From a virus, in IMG/VR virus record IMGVR_UViG_3300008114_002282, positions 1-57,799 of that record: DNA of 57,799 bases, one strand, 5' to 3'. Both the position numbers and the translations under genes were made by a program. The number at the start of each line of letters is the position of its first letter. Position 1 is the first letter of the stretch. This document shows positions 1-9,264 of the stretch, in pieces. The notes under the pieces were generated by a model. It ran no database searches. It was not told the origin of the DNA and saw only the letters and a program-made list of their open reading frames with translations.

Positions 1-2235
1 TGGTACTGATGGAACATCAGGAGCTTCAAGAACATCAGGAACTAGCGGTACATCGGGTACATCAGGTTCAAGCGGAACTAGCGGAACTTCAGGTTCAGCA
101 GGTTCTTCAGCAACTTCAGGTACATCAGGAACTAGCGGAACAAGTGGTTCTTCAGGTTCAGCAGGTTCATCTGCAACTTCAGGAACATCTGGTACTTCAG
201 GAATAAGTGGTTCATCAGGTTCGGCAGGTTCATCGGCAACTTCAGGAACAAATGGTTCTTCAGGAACATCAGGAGTTGCGGGAACATCAGGAGCTTCAAG
301 AACATCAGGAACATCAGGAACAAATGGTTCATCAGGAACTAGTGGTACTTCTGGTACTGATGGAACATCAGGAGCTTCAAGAACATCAGGAACTAGCGGT
401 ACATCAGGTACATCAGGTTCAAGTGGAACTTCAGGAACATCAGGTTCAGCAGGTTCGGCGGGTTCTTCAGCAACTTCAGGTACATCAGGAACTAGCGGAA
501 CAAGTGGTTCTTCAGGTTCAGCAGGTTCATCAGCGACTTCAGGTTCTTCAGGAACATCAGGTGCGTCAGGAACATCAGGTTCAGCAGGTTCATCAGCGAC
601 TTCAGGTTCTTCAGGAACATCAGGAGCGTCAGGAACATCAGGTTCAGCAGGTTCTTCAGCAACTTCAGGAACATCTGGTACTTCAGGAATAAGTGGTTCG
701 TCAGGTTCGGCAGGTTCTTCAGCAACTTCAGGAACAAACGGTTCTTCAGGAACATCGGGAGTTGCGGGAACATCAGGAGCTTCAAGAACATCAGGAACAT
801 CAGGAACAAACGGTTCGTCTGGTACAAGTGGTACATCAGGTGTTGATGGAACATCAGGAGCTTCAAGAACATCAGGAACTAGCGGTACATCAGGTACAAG
901 TGGTTCTTCAGGTTCAGCAGGTTCATCAGCAACTTCAGGTACAAGTGGAACATCAGGAGTATCAGGAGCATCGGGAACATCAGGTTCAGCAGGTTCATCG
1001 GCAACTTCAGGTTCAACAGGAACAAGTGGTTCTTCAGGAGCATCAGGAAATGCTGGTACATCAGGAGCGTCAGCAACATCAGGTTCAAGTGGAACATCGG
1101 GAACTTCAGGTTCATCAGGAGCGTCAGGAGCATCGGCAACATCAGGAACAAGTGGAACTTCAGGTACATCAGGTTCCGCAGGAGCGTCAGGAGCATCGGC
1201 AACATCAGGAACATCAGGTACAAGTGGTACTTCAGGTTCAGCGGGTTCTTCAGCGACATCAGGAACAAATGGTTCTTCAGGAACATCAGGAGTCGCGGGA
1301 ACATCAGGAGCTTCAAGAACATCAGGAACATCAGGAACAAACGGCTCATCTGGTACAAGTGGTACATCAGGTGTTGATGGAACATCAGGAGCTTCAAGAA
1401 CATCAGGAACTAGTGGTACATCAGGTACAAGTGGTTCATCAGGAGCGTCAGGAGCATCGGCAACATCAGGAACAAGTGGAACTTCAGGTACATCAGGTTC
1501 CGCAGGAGCGTCAGGAGCATCGGCAACATCAGGAACAAGTGGAACTTCAGGTACATCAGGTTCCGCAGGAGCGTCAGGAGCATCTCAAACTTCAGGAACA
1601 AGTGGAACTTCAGGTACGTCAGGAGCATCAGGAAACGCTGGAACATCAGGAGCATCTGCAACTTCAGGAACTAGCGGTACATCAGGAACATCAGGTTCAA
1701 GTGGTACTTCAGGTATATCAGGAGCTGCGGGAGCGTCAGGACAATCGGCAACATCAGGTACCTCAGGTACATCAGGAACTGCTGGTTCATCAGGAGCGTC
1801 AGGAGCATCAGCAACATCAGGTACTTCAGGTACAAGTGGTACGTCAGGAGCATCAGGAAACGCTGGAACATCAGGAGCATCTGCAACTTCAGGTTCATCA
1901 GGAACTTCAGGAACTGCAGGTTCATCAGGAGCGTCAGGAGCATCAGCAACTTCAGGTTCAAGCGGTACATCAGGAACTGCAGGTTCATCAGGAGCATCAA
2001 GAACTGCAGGTTCATCGGCAACTTCAGGTTCATCAGGAACTTCAGGAACTGCAGGTTCATCAGGAGCTGCGGGAGCTTCAGGAGCGTCAGCAACTTCAGG
2101 TACAAGTGGAACATCAGGTTCAGCGGGTTCATCAGGAAATGCGGGTACATCAGGGGCATCAAGAACTTCAGGAAGTTCAGGAACTTCAGGAACTAGCGGT
2201 ACTTCAGGTACAACAGGTTCTTCAGGATTAAGTGG
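1..2235 (+). repeat. Degenerate Gly-X-Y coding repeat with longer segmental duplications
   Basis: A 9-nt-scale repeat (ggaacatca / ggtacttca variants) runs through the whole stretch in frame with the collagen-like protein. Larger copies sit on top of it: the block beginning aggaacaaa(t/c)gg recurs at 244, 730 and 1261, spaced 486 and 531 nt, both multiples of three. This indicates in-frame growth and shrinkage by recombination. Stops are avoided in several frames, which explains the spurious long ORFs on both strands. Confidence 0.9.
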
Positions 2236-2881
2236 TCCAAGTGGTACTTCAGGTATTAGCGGTGGTTCATTCACATGTAATAACGTATCTGATTTGTATA
2301 TCGTATACGCAGTGAATGGTTCACAAATACAATCATCTTGTTGTCTATTCATTAAAGGTTCGGATTCGTTTGTCCACAACTGCGCGGGTTACAGGTCAGG
2401 AGTTTCAGGTTCGGCAGGAGCACCATCATTCTCATGGACGGCAAATACAAACACAGGTATATTCAACAGTGGAACTTCATATCTTGGATACTCATTGAAC
2501 GGAACTGAAATGTTCAGAATGACAAACAATGGTGGATATGGTGATTTCCACGCAACTGCGAACATTATTGGATATTCAACAACACCATCAGATGAAAGAT
2601 TAAAAGATAATGTTAAAACTCTTGAAAACAGTTTAGGTATTATTGAAAAATTAAGACCTGTGTCATATACTTGGAAAGATGTTATGAGAAGAGGAAATGA
2701 CTTTGGATTAATTGCTCAAGAAGTTGAAAAAATAATACCTGAAATCGTTACAAATACAACATTACTTCAAACAGGTGATGAGGAGTTATATAAAACAGTG
2801 TCATACGAAAGATTGGTACCATTCCTAATCCAATCAATTCAAGAATTGAACAATAAAATTAAAGAATTAGAAAAGAAATAA
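2..2881 (+). CDS. Collagen-like GTS-repeat virion protein with C-terminal S74 chaperone domain (5' truncated)
   Basis: The reading frame is open from the window edge to the TAA at 2879-2881, so at least 959 residues are present and the true start lies upstream. Residues up to about base 2235 are Gly-X-Y triplets almost all of the form GTS, GSS, GAS or GSA, with the Gly periodically replaced by Arg (RTS) or Ala (ATS). After this comes a globular part with Cys residues, then an intramolecular chaperone of the peptidase S74 type: the SDERLKDN motif starts at base 2588 and is followed by a C-terminal helix. In known S74 proteins this domain trimerises fibres and cleaves itself at that Ser. A tail-fibre or whisker role is inferred. 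The tract is Ser/Thr-rich with almost no Pro, which makes it a candidate O-glycosylation acceptor. ATG-initiated ORFs in the other frames here are shadows. Confidence 0.88.
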   Translation, partial: GTDGTSGASRTSGTSGTSGTSGSSGTSGTSGSAGSSATSGTSGTSGTSGSSGSAGSSATSGTSGTSGISGSSGSAGSSATSGTNGSSGTSGVAGTSGASRTSGTSGTNGSSGTSGTSGTDGTSGASRTSGTSGTSGTSGSSGTSGTSGSAGSAGSSATSGTSGTSGTSGSSGSAGSSATSGSSGTSGASGTSGSAGSSATSGSSGTSGASGTSGSAGSSATSGTSGTSGISGSSGSAGSSATSGTNGSSGTSGVAGTSGASRTSGTSGTNGSSGTSGTSGVDGTSGASRTSGTSGTSGTSGSSGSAGSSATSGTSGTSGVSGASGTSGSAGSSATSGSTGTSGSSGASGNAGTSGASATSGSSGTSGTSGSSGASGASATSGTSGTSGTSGSAGASGASATSGTSGTSGTSGSAGSSATSGTNGSSGTSGVAGTSGASRTSGTSGTNGSSGTSGTSGVDGTSGASRTSGTSGTSGTSGSSGASGASATSGTSGTSGTSGSAGASGASATSGTSGTSGTSGSAGASGASQTSGTSGTSGTSGASGNAGTSGASATSGTSGTSGTSGSSGTSGISGAAGASGQSATSGTSGTSGTAGSSGASGASATSGTSGTSGTSGASGNAGTSGASATSGSSGTSGTAGSSGASGASATSGSSGTSGTAGSSGASRTAGSSATSGSSGTSGTAGSSGAAGASGASATSGTSGTSGSAGSSGNAGTSGASRTSGSSGTSGTSGTSGTTGSSGLSGPSGTSGISGGSFTCNNVSDLYIVYAVNGSQIQSSCCLFIKGSDSFVHNCAGYRSGVSGSAGAPSFSWTANTNTGIFNSGTSYLGYSLNGTEMFRMTNNGGYGDFHATANIIGYSTTPSDERLKDNVKTLENSLGIIEKLRPVSYTWKDVMRRGNDFGLIAQEVEKIIPEIVTNTTLLQTGDEELYKTVSYERLVPFLIQSIQELNNKIKELEKK

Positions 2882-2882
2882 A

Positions 2883-3194
2883 ATGGCTATAAAAGTAACA
2901 ACACAAATAGGAACCAGTGGTGGAATCACCACTGAAGCCTATGTAAGAATAGGTACTTATTTAATTGATAAATCCAACAATGCTGTTAGATTTGGGTTAG
3001 AAATTTATAACTCAGAAGTAGATAAAAACAATAAAGACAATATTGTGACAAATAAACAAATTGGTAATTATGTATATAAAAAGGTTAGTAGTTTTACTTC
3101 ATTTGAAACTACTGATATCTTTTCAGCGGGGTATTCTGAATTAAGAACTCATTTGCAAAGTATTTACGGACCATCATCAACAGTTGATTGTTAA
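2883..3194 (+). CDS. Small hypothetical virion-associated protein (103 aa)
   Basis: The ATG lies one base after the fibre gene stop, so the two are translationally linked. The protein is soluble, with no membrane segment or signal peptide. I do not recognise a family. Its position directly behind a fibre protein with an S74 domain suggests a fibre-associated or fibre-assembly role, but this rests on context only. Confidence 0.75.
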   Translation: MAIKVTTQIGTSGGITTEAYVRIGTYLIDKSNNAVRFGLEIYNSEVDKNNKDNIVTNKQIGNYVYKKVSSFTSFETTDIFSAGYSELRTHLQSIYGPSSTVDC

Positions 3195-3200
3195 TAGAAT

Positions 3201-3815
3201 ATGGCAACACCACCAGGACCAGCATCACCCGGTAATCCTATTAGTTATGATAATATTAGGGCTGAGGTTAACTTTACGCCTAATATTGATATTGGATTGT
3301 ATGATTTTGCAACATACATATATGATGATGGTTTTATTAATGACTATACATTTTATCCAGCATTTTATCCTTTACCATCAAGTCCTGCTGGAGGTGCAGT
3401 AACACAAAACGCATCTATATCAATGTTTTATGATATAGATTCTGAGAGTTATTATGACATTCAATTCCAATCAGGAACACCTAGTTGGGTATCAACTATT
3501 GATGTGACAATTAATGATGCAACTGTTTTGGCTAGCGGTTCAAATAGTGGACCAAACGCTGATACACAAACACAAATTAATGCAATGATTCGAGGGGGGA
3601 CCGCTGGTAACCAACCCCATTGGTATCAAATAGATTTACAGGTTAATTTAAATGCTGGTGCACCACCATTTACACCAGCGGTAAATGTTGATTATGACAC
3701 TGGTGCTGGTTTCACCGCTTTTCCTGGTTCACCAACTACATTTCCGGGTCTATTAACTACCGGAGCAATTATTAATGTTGCAAATGGTGGGACTGTTTAC
3801 ATTAGAGTTTCATAA
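3201..3815 (+). CDS. Hypothetical virion-type protein (204 aa)
   Basis: The protein begins with a Pro/Gly-rich stretch and continues with many alternating hydrophobic/polar segments and Gly, Asn and Thr residues, a composition typical of beta-rich phage fibre or decoration domains. No catalytic motif is visible. It follows the 103-aa gene by 6 nt and ends the virion-gene block before the oxygenase. The function is not recognised; a receptor-binding or decoration protein is inferred from composition and neighbours. Confidence 0.72.
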   Translation: MATPPGPASPGNPISYDNIRAEVNFTPNIDIGLYDFATYIYDDGFINDYTFYPAFYPLPSSPAGGAVTQNASISMFYDIDSESYYDIQFQSGTPSWVSTIDVTINDATVLASGSNSGPNADTQTQINAMIRGGTAGNQPHWYQIDLQVNLNAGAPPFTPAVNVDYDTGAGFTAFPGSPTTFPGLLTTGAIINVANGGTVYIRVS

Positions 3816-3864
3816 TTTTAATTTGCAAGTTTACTTAATAGATTTTATTTAATATACTTTATTT

Positions 3865-4464
3865 ATGTCAAGTAAAATACCGATATTTCCATACCCACCA
3901 ACAATTGATATAGGTAAGCACGCAAATGTTGATGACCAATTTTCACAACCTGAAATTGATGAATTAATTAATATAATTAATTCTTTAGAGTATGAAGAAG
4001 GAAGAATTGTAAATGAAAATTTTGTTGGTGAGGTTAACAAAGATGTTAGAAAAAGTAATGTTAAATGGATATACCCAACAAATGAAACTATGTGGTTATT
4101 TACCAAATTAATGAAAATCATCCAATCAGTTAATGGTCAACTTTGGAATTTTGAATTAATTATGGCGAGAGAACCTATTCAATACACTGAATATGAAGAC
4201 GATGGTGAATATGGTTGGCACATAGATACAGGACATGGTCCTAGTGCTCAAAGAAAAGTGTCTATGTCGGTACTGTTAACAAATCCTGACGAATATGAAG
4301 GTGGTGATTTGGAACTATGGCCTGGTGGTGAGATTAAAACAGTGGAAAGAAAACAATATAGTATGACAATATTCCCAAGTTGTATTATGCATAGGGTTAC
4401 ACCCGTAACAAAAGGTATTAGAAAAAGTTTGGTATTTTGGGTAGGTGGAACACCTTACAGATAA
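3865..4464 (+). CDS. 2-oxoglutarate/Fe(II) oxygenase, prolyl-4-hydroxylase-like (PKHD type)
   Basis: The 199-aa double-stranded beta-helix protein carries the iron triad HxD (His119, Asp121) and a distal His176, with Arg186 placed to bind 2-oxoglutarate. The EGGDLEL segment between them is typical of prolyl-hydroxylase and PKHD-type enzymes. Such enzymes hydroxylate protein prolines, or sometimes lysines, using oxygen and 2-oxoglutarate. It follows virion genes and converges with the glycosylation operon, overlapping it by 10 bp at the 3' ends. The upstream collagen-like repeat has almost no Pro, so the Thr-Pro tracts of the 921-aa protein at 35120 are better candidate substrates. Fold and catalytic residues are clear; the substrate is inferred. 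Confidence 0.85.
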   Translation: MSSKIPIFPYPPTIDIGKHANVDDQFSQPEIDELINIINSLEYEEGRIVNENFVGEVNKDVRKSNVKWIYPTNETMWLFTKLMKIIQSVNGQLWNFELIMAREPIQYTEYEDDGEYGWHIDTGHGPSAQRKVSMSVLLTNPDEYEGGDLELWPGGEIKTVERKQYSMTIFPSCIMHRVTPVTKGIRKSLVFWVGGTPYR

Positions 4465-4835
4465 TCACTGTAAGATTTTTCTTCAATAAATCCTGAAGAA
4501 AACTTCAAATTAATTTCTTTTTTAATTTTAGCACGAACATCATTAGTATAGTAAACTGAACGAGCAAGACTAACAAATTCTTCATCAAATTCTTTTTGTC
4601 TTTCTTTGTCCCTAATATCATCTTCAATAACCCAAAGGTCTTTATTAACTGACAATAATTCTAAATACTCAGGTGATAAAGTTGAAATACCCAAATCATT
4701 TTCAACCACAGATAAAAGATACTCATACTCTTTTATGATGTTATCTAATTTATTTGGGTCGGTAATATTTTCCTTTTTAATTTGAAGAATTGTTAATTTG
4801 TCAACAATTTCTCCATGTGATACTTCTATATTCAT
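4455..4835 (-). CDS. DUF6165-like small helical protein
   Basis: This 126-aa protein begins with a pattern (EVSHGEIVDKLTIL) that resembles the DUF6165 family, short helical proteins of unknown function often found beside polysaccharide genes. It is the last gene of the minus-strand operon; its start overlaps the stop of the upstream 701-aa transferase by 4 bp, so the two are coupled. Its 3' end overlaps the convergent oxygenase gene by 10 bp. The family assignment is from memory of the N-terminal signature, and no enzymatic motif is visible. Confidence 0.7.
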   Translation of the reverse strand: MNIEVSHGEIVDKLTILQIKKENITDPNKLDNIIKEYEYLLSVVENDLGISTLSPEYLELLSVNKDLWVIEDDIRDKERQKEFDEEFVSLARSVYYTNDVRAKIKKEINLKFSSGFIEEKSYSDYL

Positions 4836-6937
4836 AATAAATTTTGTATTTGTGATATAACCATATCTGCGGTTATAGATTTATGACATTCAAATTGTCT
4901 TTCAGTATCTTTATGTTCAGGACACCAATTCCAATCTCCTTTATTAAATAAGAACATGGGATTATTCCAACAACCATTACATACTGACATATTTATAATC
5001 CTTGTACAATTTGAAGTAAATTCATGGTCAGGTTCTGTAAAATTAGAAATCATCACAACGTGTTTACCTAAAGCCCAACTTAACCAAGATAATCCACTTG
5101 AAAGACCGACAACAAATTGACTGTGATAAATTACATTCATTGTATTATCAATTGAGTCATCTTCTAATGAATCGGCACCTTCGTATTTATCACCATTTTG
5201 TGAGATATTAATTACTTTATATCCTAATGATTTAAAATGTCTAATTAAATCAACCCATCCTGTTGGATTGTTCCAATATTTACAACCAGCGGTTGAGTTG
5301 GTTGCAATACAAATATACTTTTCAGGGTAAGGTTTTTCTTTTGGTATAAAATCAATATTTGTTTTAATTTCTTTAAATTCTAACCCAAGAATATTACTAG
5401 CGGTTTGTTGTAATGGTATTGTATTAGGTAATGTAGGTTCTAAATCACGATTATAAAACCAACCCAACTTATACATTGCGTATATGTTTTTAACTTCAAT
5501 ACCTGGCGTAACAAACTCAATTTCAGGGTATGATTTTTCAAATAAAAAATTCTTGAAAGTTGAACAAATCACATGACATTTATGTTTTTTTCTAAACTCA
5601 TCAACATATGGTACCCAAGCAATTGAATCACCTAACGAACTTGAATCAATTGCAATATAAACTCTCATACCTTCAAAAGGAAACTTACGGTTAAGTATTG
5701 TTCCTGATGAATTAGAAACTCTGATTCTCCAATCTTTATGAAATTTCTTATTTGATTTTGTCCACATATTACTTCTTATTTTTGAAGTATATGTTAGTGT
5801 GTTATCATCTTCAAAAAAATCTACGGTATATTCATCGTCAAGATTACTTTGAACATCAACAGTTGGACCATCAACAAAATGTACATTTATTGCCAATTTT
5901 TCATTTAACATTGGTTTTAAATCTTTTGTTTCGTTAAACGCTTTAATAAATAAATTTTTGGTAATATCAGAAGTATATTCTTTTTGTATTTTAAGAACAT
6001 CACCATACATGTTTAACAATCTTGTACAAACTGTTGACCAATCATAATATTTTCTATCAATTTCGGTATTAATCATATAATGAGCATAGTTCTCAATAAC
6101 TTCCAATATACCTTTTTTAACTGATTCAGTTGACCTTTCTACTTTATACAAACCTTCAATTTTGTGGTTACCATCATATGTCCCAACAACAGGTACTCTA
6201 CATGAAATTGATTCCAATAATGTTAAATTTGGGTGACCAGCTTCCAATTCTGATGGGTGAAGGAATATTGAATGCTCTTCAATTATTTTTAATAATTCTT
6301 CTTCACTTGGATTGTGAGAAATTATGTTTAATTTACCGTACTCCAATAAATCAGGATTTGCGTTGAAAAAATTCATATTGTTAGGAGGACCAACAATTGT
6401 AATATCCATGTTTAATTCTTTAGCGGCTTCAATAGCGTATCTAAATCCTTTTCTATCTATGGTTTGGTCATCAGCATAACCATTATTTGCTATACATAAT
6501 AATTTGTGTTTAAAATCTTCCTTATAAGGTAAATCAAAAAACTTGGTATCAACACCATGTGTTAAATAAAATAACTTATCAGTTTCCTCAAAGTAATCAA
6601 CTAAAAATTCTGCATGTGTAAAGGATACTATTGAACCTTTAATGGCTTCTAAATTTTGTTTATATGTATGAGAATCTTTACCATGTCTAACAACATGATG
6701 GTCATGTAATGAAAAGATGTATGGTATACCTCTTTTTTGAGCTTCAATACCTAAATTGGCAACGTGTAAATGAATGATATCTGTATTATTTACATCAACA
6801 TCATTTAAGTATTTAATATCACATACGTGACCCATTTCTTCAAATTGAAGTTTATAGTTCCATATTACTTTTTCAATTGCTCCCCAACCATTTGGAGGTA
6901 TTGATATAAGACCTGGTGTTACTTGTGTTATTTTCAT
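4832..6937 (-). CDS. Fused GT4 glycosyltransferase and TibC/BAHT-like iron-finger O-heptosyltransferase
   Basis: The 701-aa protein has two catalytic parts. Residues 1 to about 320 form a GT-B, GT4-like transferase with an N-terminal PNGWGAIEK segment and a C-terminal acceptor/donor region ending in LTLLESISCRVPVVGT. Residues 340-430 are a beta-rich module shared with other operon proteins. Residues 430-701 match bacterial autotransporter heptosyltransferases: SSGLSWLSWALG at about 613-624, then four cysteines (653, 656, 672, 684) in a CNGCW...CP...FEC arrangement. In TibC the equivalent cysteines hold iron in an assembly finger. TibC enzymes put heptose on Ser/Thr of adhesins in the cytoplasm. 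The fusion suggests successive addition of two sugars; acceptor and sugars are inferred. Confidence 0.85.
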   Translation of the reverse strand: MKITQVTPGLISIPPNGWGAIEKVIWNYKLQFEEMGHVCDIKYLNDVDVNNTDIIHLHVANLGIEAQKRGIPYIFSLHDHHVVRHGKDSHTYKQNLEAIKGSIVSFTHAEFLVDYFEETDKLFYLTHGVDTKFFDLPYKEDFKHKLLCIANNGYADDQTIDRKGFRYAIEAAKELNMDITIVGPPNNMNFFNANPDLLEYGKLNIISHNPSEEELLKIIEEHSIFLHPSELEAGHPNLTLLESISCRVPVVGTYDGNHKIEGLYKVERSTESVKKGILEVIENYAHYMINTEIDRKYYDWSTVCTRLLNMYGDVLKIQKEYTSDITKNLFIKAFNETKDLKPMLNEKLAINVHFVDGPTVDVQSNLDDEYTVDFFEDDNTLTYTSKIRSNMWTKSNKKFHKDWRIRVSNSSGTILNRKFPFEGMRVYIAIDSSSLGDSIAWVPYVDEFRKKHKCHVICSTFKNFLFEKSYPEIEFVTPGIEVKNIYAMYKLGWFYNRDLEPTLPNTIPLQQTASNILGLEFKEIKTNIDFIPKEKPYPEKYICIATNSTAGCKYWNNPTGWVDLIRHFKSLGYKVINISQNGDKYEGADSLEDDSIDNTMNVIYHSQFVVGLSSGLSWLSWALGKHVVMISNFTEPDHEFTSNCTRIINMSVCNGCWNNPMFLFNKGDWNWCPEHKDTERQFECHKSITADMVISQIQNLL

Positions 6938-7932
6938 ATTGTTTTAATAAATTCGCTAAATGATTTTAATATTTGGTTATATTCTTTTATGTGAAAATCA
7001 TTATCAAATAAAAAATTTGGGTCAACAAACCCAAAATTATCAGTATAATCTTTTTTCCAATTAAAATATAGAAAATTTTCATTAGAAAAAAACTCATCAA
7101 ATGAATCAACACAATATTTTCTTTCATTATTTGTTCCTTTAATTAATTGACGTTCTTTTTCTTCATCAATTAAACCATTTTTAATTGGTGGGTTTGGGGA
7201 CATAACAATCACTTTATTATTTGGATGTTTGGAAATAAAAGTCTGTAGAAATTCTTTATATTTAAATAATAACTTATTTGTTAAATGAGAAATTGAAGTA
7301 TTTTTTTCTTGAGATGATTTAGGTAGACCATATCTAGTATCTATTTCACCTAAATAAAAGGCTATAATATCGCCATCTTCTATGGGTAATAAATCAATAA
7401 ATGATTTATTATCTTTATTTAAAAATCTATGTAAACTTAGTGAGGGGTGACTATACCTTATGGGTAAATAATCATGTATTGGTTCAGGGGTGTACTCATC
7501 ATTACCAAAAGTTCCCCACACATTTGAATCACCAATAATCCATAATCGTTTATAATTCATTGGATATTGTTGTGATATGTTTCTTAATGGTAGATAGTTC
7601 TTATAAAAGAAAAACTTTTTTTCAAAAACTAAATAATCTTCTATATAACATCTTAAATGTACCCCACCTTTAAAACCCAATCTATTATGTTTCCCAAAAT
7701 GACTACCAATCGTAAAATTAACAAAATAATTTGGACCATCAATACAATTTACATTAATAATTTCGGGTGAGTATGGTATATCAAAATACGGGTCTGATAT
7801 CTTTACAGATATTGTTTGTTGTTGGTCATTTAACCCTAATGTTGTAAAATTAATTTTTAAAATTGCATTATTTATAGCAGTTTCAACATCAATATTATTA
7901 ATATTGATTAATATTTTTTCTTGTTTTAACAT
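6934..7932 (-). CDS. SGNH/GDSL-type hydrolase or acyltransferase with N-terminal beta module
   Basis: The 332-aa protein carries a GDSN block I (Gly134-Asp135-Ser136), a Gly in LGEID (about 195), an Asn in SPNPP (247) and a C-terminal DFH pair (Asp312, His314). This is the usual order of SGNH esterase/acyltransferase motifs, although block V is slightly atypical. Residues 1-115 contain a segment (NCIDGPNYFVNF) resembling the beta-rich module of the heptosyltransferases. It overlaps neighbours by 4 and 7 bp within the operon. Removal or addition of an acyl group on the phage glycan is inferred. Confidence 0.72.
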   Translation of the reverse strand: MLKQEKILININNIDVETAINNAILKINFTTLGLNDQQQTISVKISDPYFDIPYSPEIINVNCIDGPNYFVNFTIGSHFGKHNRLGFKGGVHLRCYIEDYLVFEKKFFFYKNYLPLRNISQQYPMNYKRLWIIGDSNVWGTFGNDEYTPEPIHDYLPIRYSHPSLSLHRFLNKDNKSFIDLLPIEDGDIIAFYLGEIDTRYGLPKSSQEKNTSISHLTNKLLFKYKEFLQTFISKHPNNKVIVMSPNPPIKNGLIDEEKERQLIKGTNNERKYCVDSFDEFFSNENFLYFNWKKDYTDNFGFVDPNFLFDNDFHIKEYNQILKSFSEFIKTI

Positions 7933-8498
7933 TTAATAAAACTCCCCCAAAGGACTTGTTTAAATTCATTATAAAGATATGGTCTTAATTTTAATTCGGG
8001 AAGATATCTTTCTAAATTTTTATAATGAGATTCGGAAATTGTTGGCCAATCTAATTCGGTTTTTATTTTTTCGTACTCTTCGGGTGTTTCTTCATAGTCA
8101 TGTAACATAACAACATCACCCGTTTTAAGATACCTTGAGAATAATTTAAATTCAGTTTCTTTATCACCACCATCACATAATAATAATGTTTTTTTTGGTT
8201 GACTAATTAATGATTTTATTTCACCAATCACGTCAACATCAAAACAATCGGCAACTCTTAAGGTGGTATCTTTAATATTATTAACTTGTAAATAATCAGG
8301 ATTATTATCGTATGATATTATTTTACATGAATCAGATTTATTTTCTGATAACCAATATGTAAAAGCACCTGTAAAAGTACCAATCTCAATAATTTGTTCA
8401 AAGTCTTTTAATATTATTGAAAAGGCTTTAGGTATGTGTTTTGTTTGAGCGGTTCTAAATTGTTGGTCACCAATTGTAACCCATAAAAAGTTTTCCAT
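7926..8498 (-). CDS. SAM-dependent class I methyltransferase (Methyltransf_24 / cephalosporin-hydroxylase-like)
   Basis: The 190-aa protein has a Rossmann SAM-binding motif I (IEIGTFTGAFT, about residues 37-47), an acidic end to strand 2 (YDNNP), and a later LLCDGGDKETEF plus DVVMLHDYEE, the pattern of the Methyltransf_24-type family found in sugar-modification clusters. It is coupled to its neighbours with a 1-nt gap on one side and a 7-bp overlap on the other. Methylation of a glycan hydroxyl is inferred from the operon. Confidence 0.78.
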   Translation of the reverse strand: MENFLWVTIGDQQFRTAQTKHIPKAFSIILKDFEQIIEIGTFTGAFTYWLSENKSDSCKIISYDNNPDYLQVNNIKDTTLRVADCFDVDVIGEIKSLISQPKKTLLLCDGGDKETEFKLFSRYLKTGDVVMLHDYEETPEEYEKIKTELDWPTISESHYKNLERYLPELKLRPYLYNEFKQVLWGSFIKC

Positions 8499-8499
8499 T

Positions 8500-9264
8500 T
8501 TATCTTTCTGAATTGTTTAAGTTGTATGATGAATTATGAATACCTATATGATAACAAATTCTTTCCAAATGTAAAAATGATTTGTATTTTTTTGCAAACC
8601 TTAATGCGAATTCTAATTCAAATGAATCCATATTTCCATTAAAATTATCAATAGTTTTTAATTTTTTAATATCATGTATTGCTGGTCTAAATCCAAAGTA
8701 TGGCCAATTGATTACTTTAACCCAATCACCTTCAGGTAAGTATTTCATTTCAACCTCATCTAAAAATAATGGTTCATTTAATTCGTGTTTTTCAGAATAA
8801 TACCATTCCCAAAAATCACCAATTATTCTTGGTGTAAATAATTCTGGTGGGAATATCTTTTTTTCCCATGAATAGCCAACTAATGCAATATCGTCATTAT
8901 TACTTAATAAATTAATACCATCTAATAATCTAAAATTTTGTTGAAATAACCAATCATCCTCTAAATGAAACACATAATCAAAATTAAATTTTTCATTGTT
9001 TGTTTTCCAAACTTTCATAATCTCCAAATGTCTTTTTCTGGTATTAAAATCTGAAGGTTGAAATGTTATTGATGTTAACATCACCTTTGGAAATAATTTC
9101 TTTAATAAAAGAAACATTTCTTTCCTTTCAAAATCTGAAGATGAATCATCATAATGAAAGATGTGTGATATCAAATCACGGTCAACACAATTATTATAGA
9201 AAGAATTTATTGTTCTTTCAAACAATGAAAATCTTTTACACGTTGTAATGGTTAATGATATCAT
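8500..9264 (-). CDS. GT2-like family glycosyltransferase
   Basis: This 254-aa GT-A fold protein starts with a typical MISLTITTCKR strand, has an Asp pair at 39-40 for nucleotide binding, and a DxD-type LEDDW motif at about 101-105. It is short, about the size of the catalytic domain alone. It overlaps the upstream 584-aa gene by 4 bp. The sugar transferred cannot be told from sequence. Confidence 0.82.
   Translation of the reverse strand: MISLTITTCKRFSLFERTINSFYNNCVDRDLISHIFHYDDSSSDFERKEMFLLLKKLFPKVMLTSITFQPSDFNTRKRHLEIMKVWKTNNEKFNFDYVFHLEDDWLFQQNFRLLDGINLLSNNDDIALVGYSWEKKIFPPELFTPRIIGDFWEWYYSEKHELNEPLFLDEVEMKYLPEGDWVKVINWPYFGFRPAIHDIKKLKTIDNFNGNMDSFELEFALRFAKKYKSFLHLERICYHIGIHNSSYNLNNSER

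Noticed and set aside
207-2231. Long plus-strand ORFs (161 and 512 aa) of HQE/LQV composition
   Set aside because: They are in the wrong frame; they exist because the repeat avoids stops in several frames. The frame starting at base 2 gives the collagen-like protein.
1-2235. CRISPR array or satellite DNA
   Set aside because: The repeats have no spacers, keep a reading frame and vary at codon wobble positions.
1585-2379. 264-aa open frame on the minus strand rich in PEVP repeats
   Set aside because: It is the reverse complement of the GTS-repeat tract; the plus frame continues into an S74 chaperone domain, so the plus frame is the gene.
2-2881. GTS-repeat protein as the substrate of the prolyl-hydroxylase-like enzyme
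   Set aside because: The repeat has almost no proline (one clear GPS triplet near base 2232), so the Thr-Pro protein is a better candidate.
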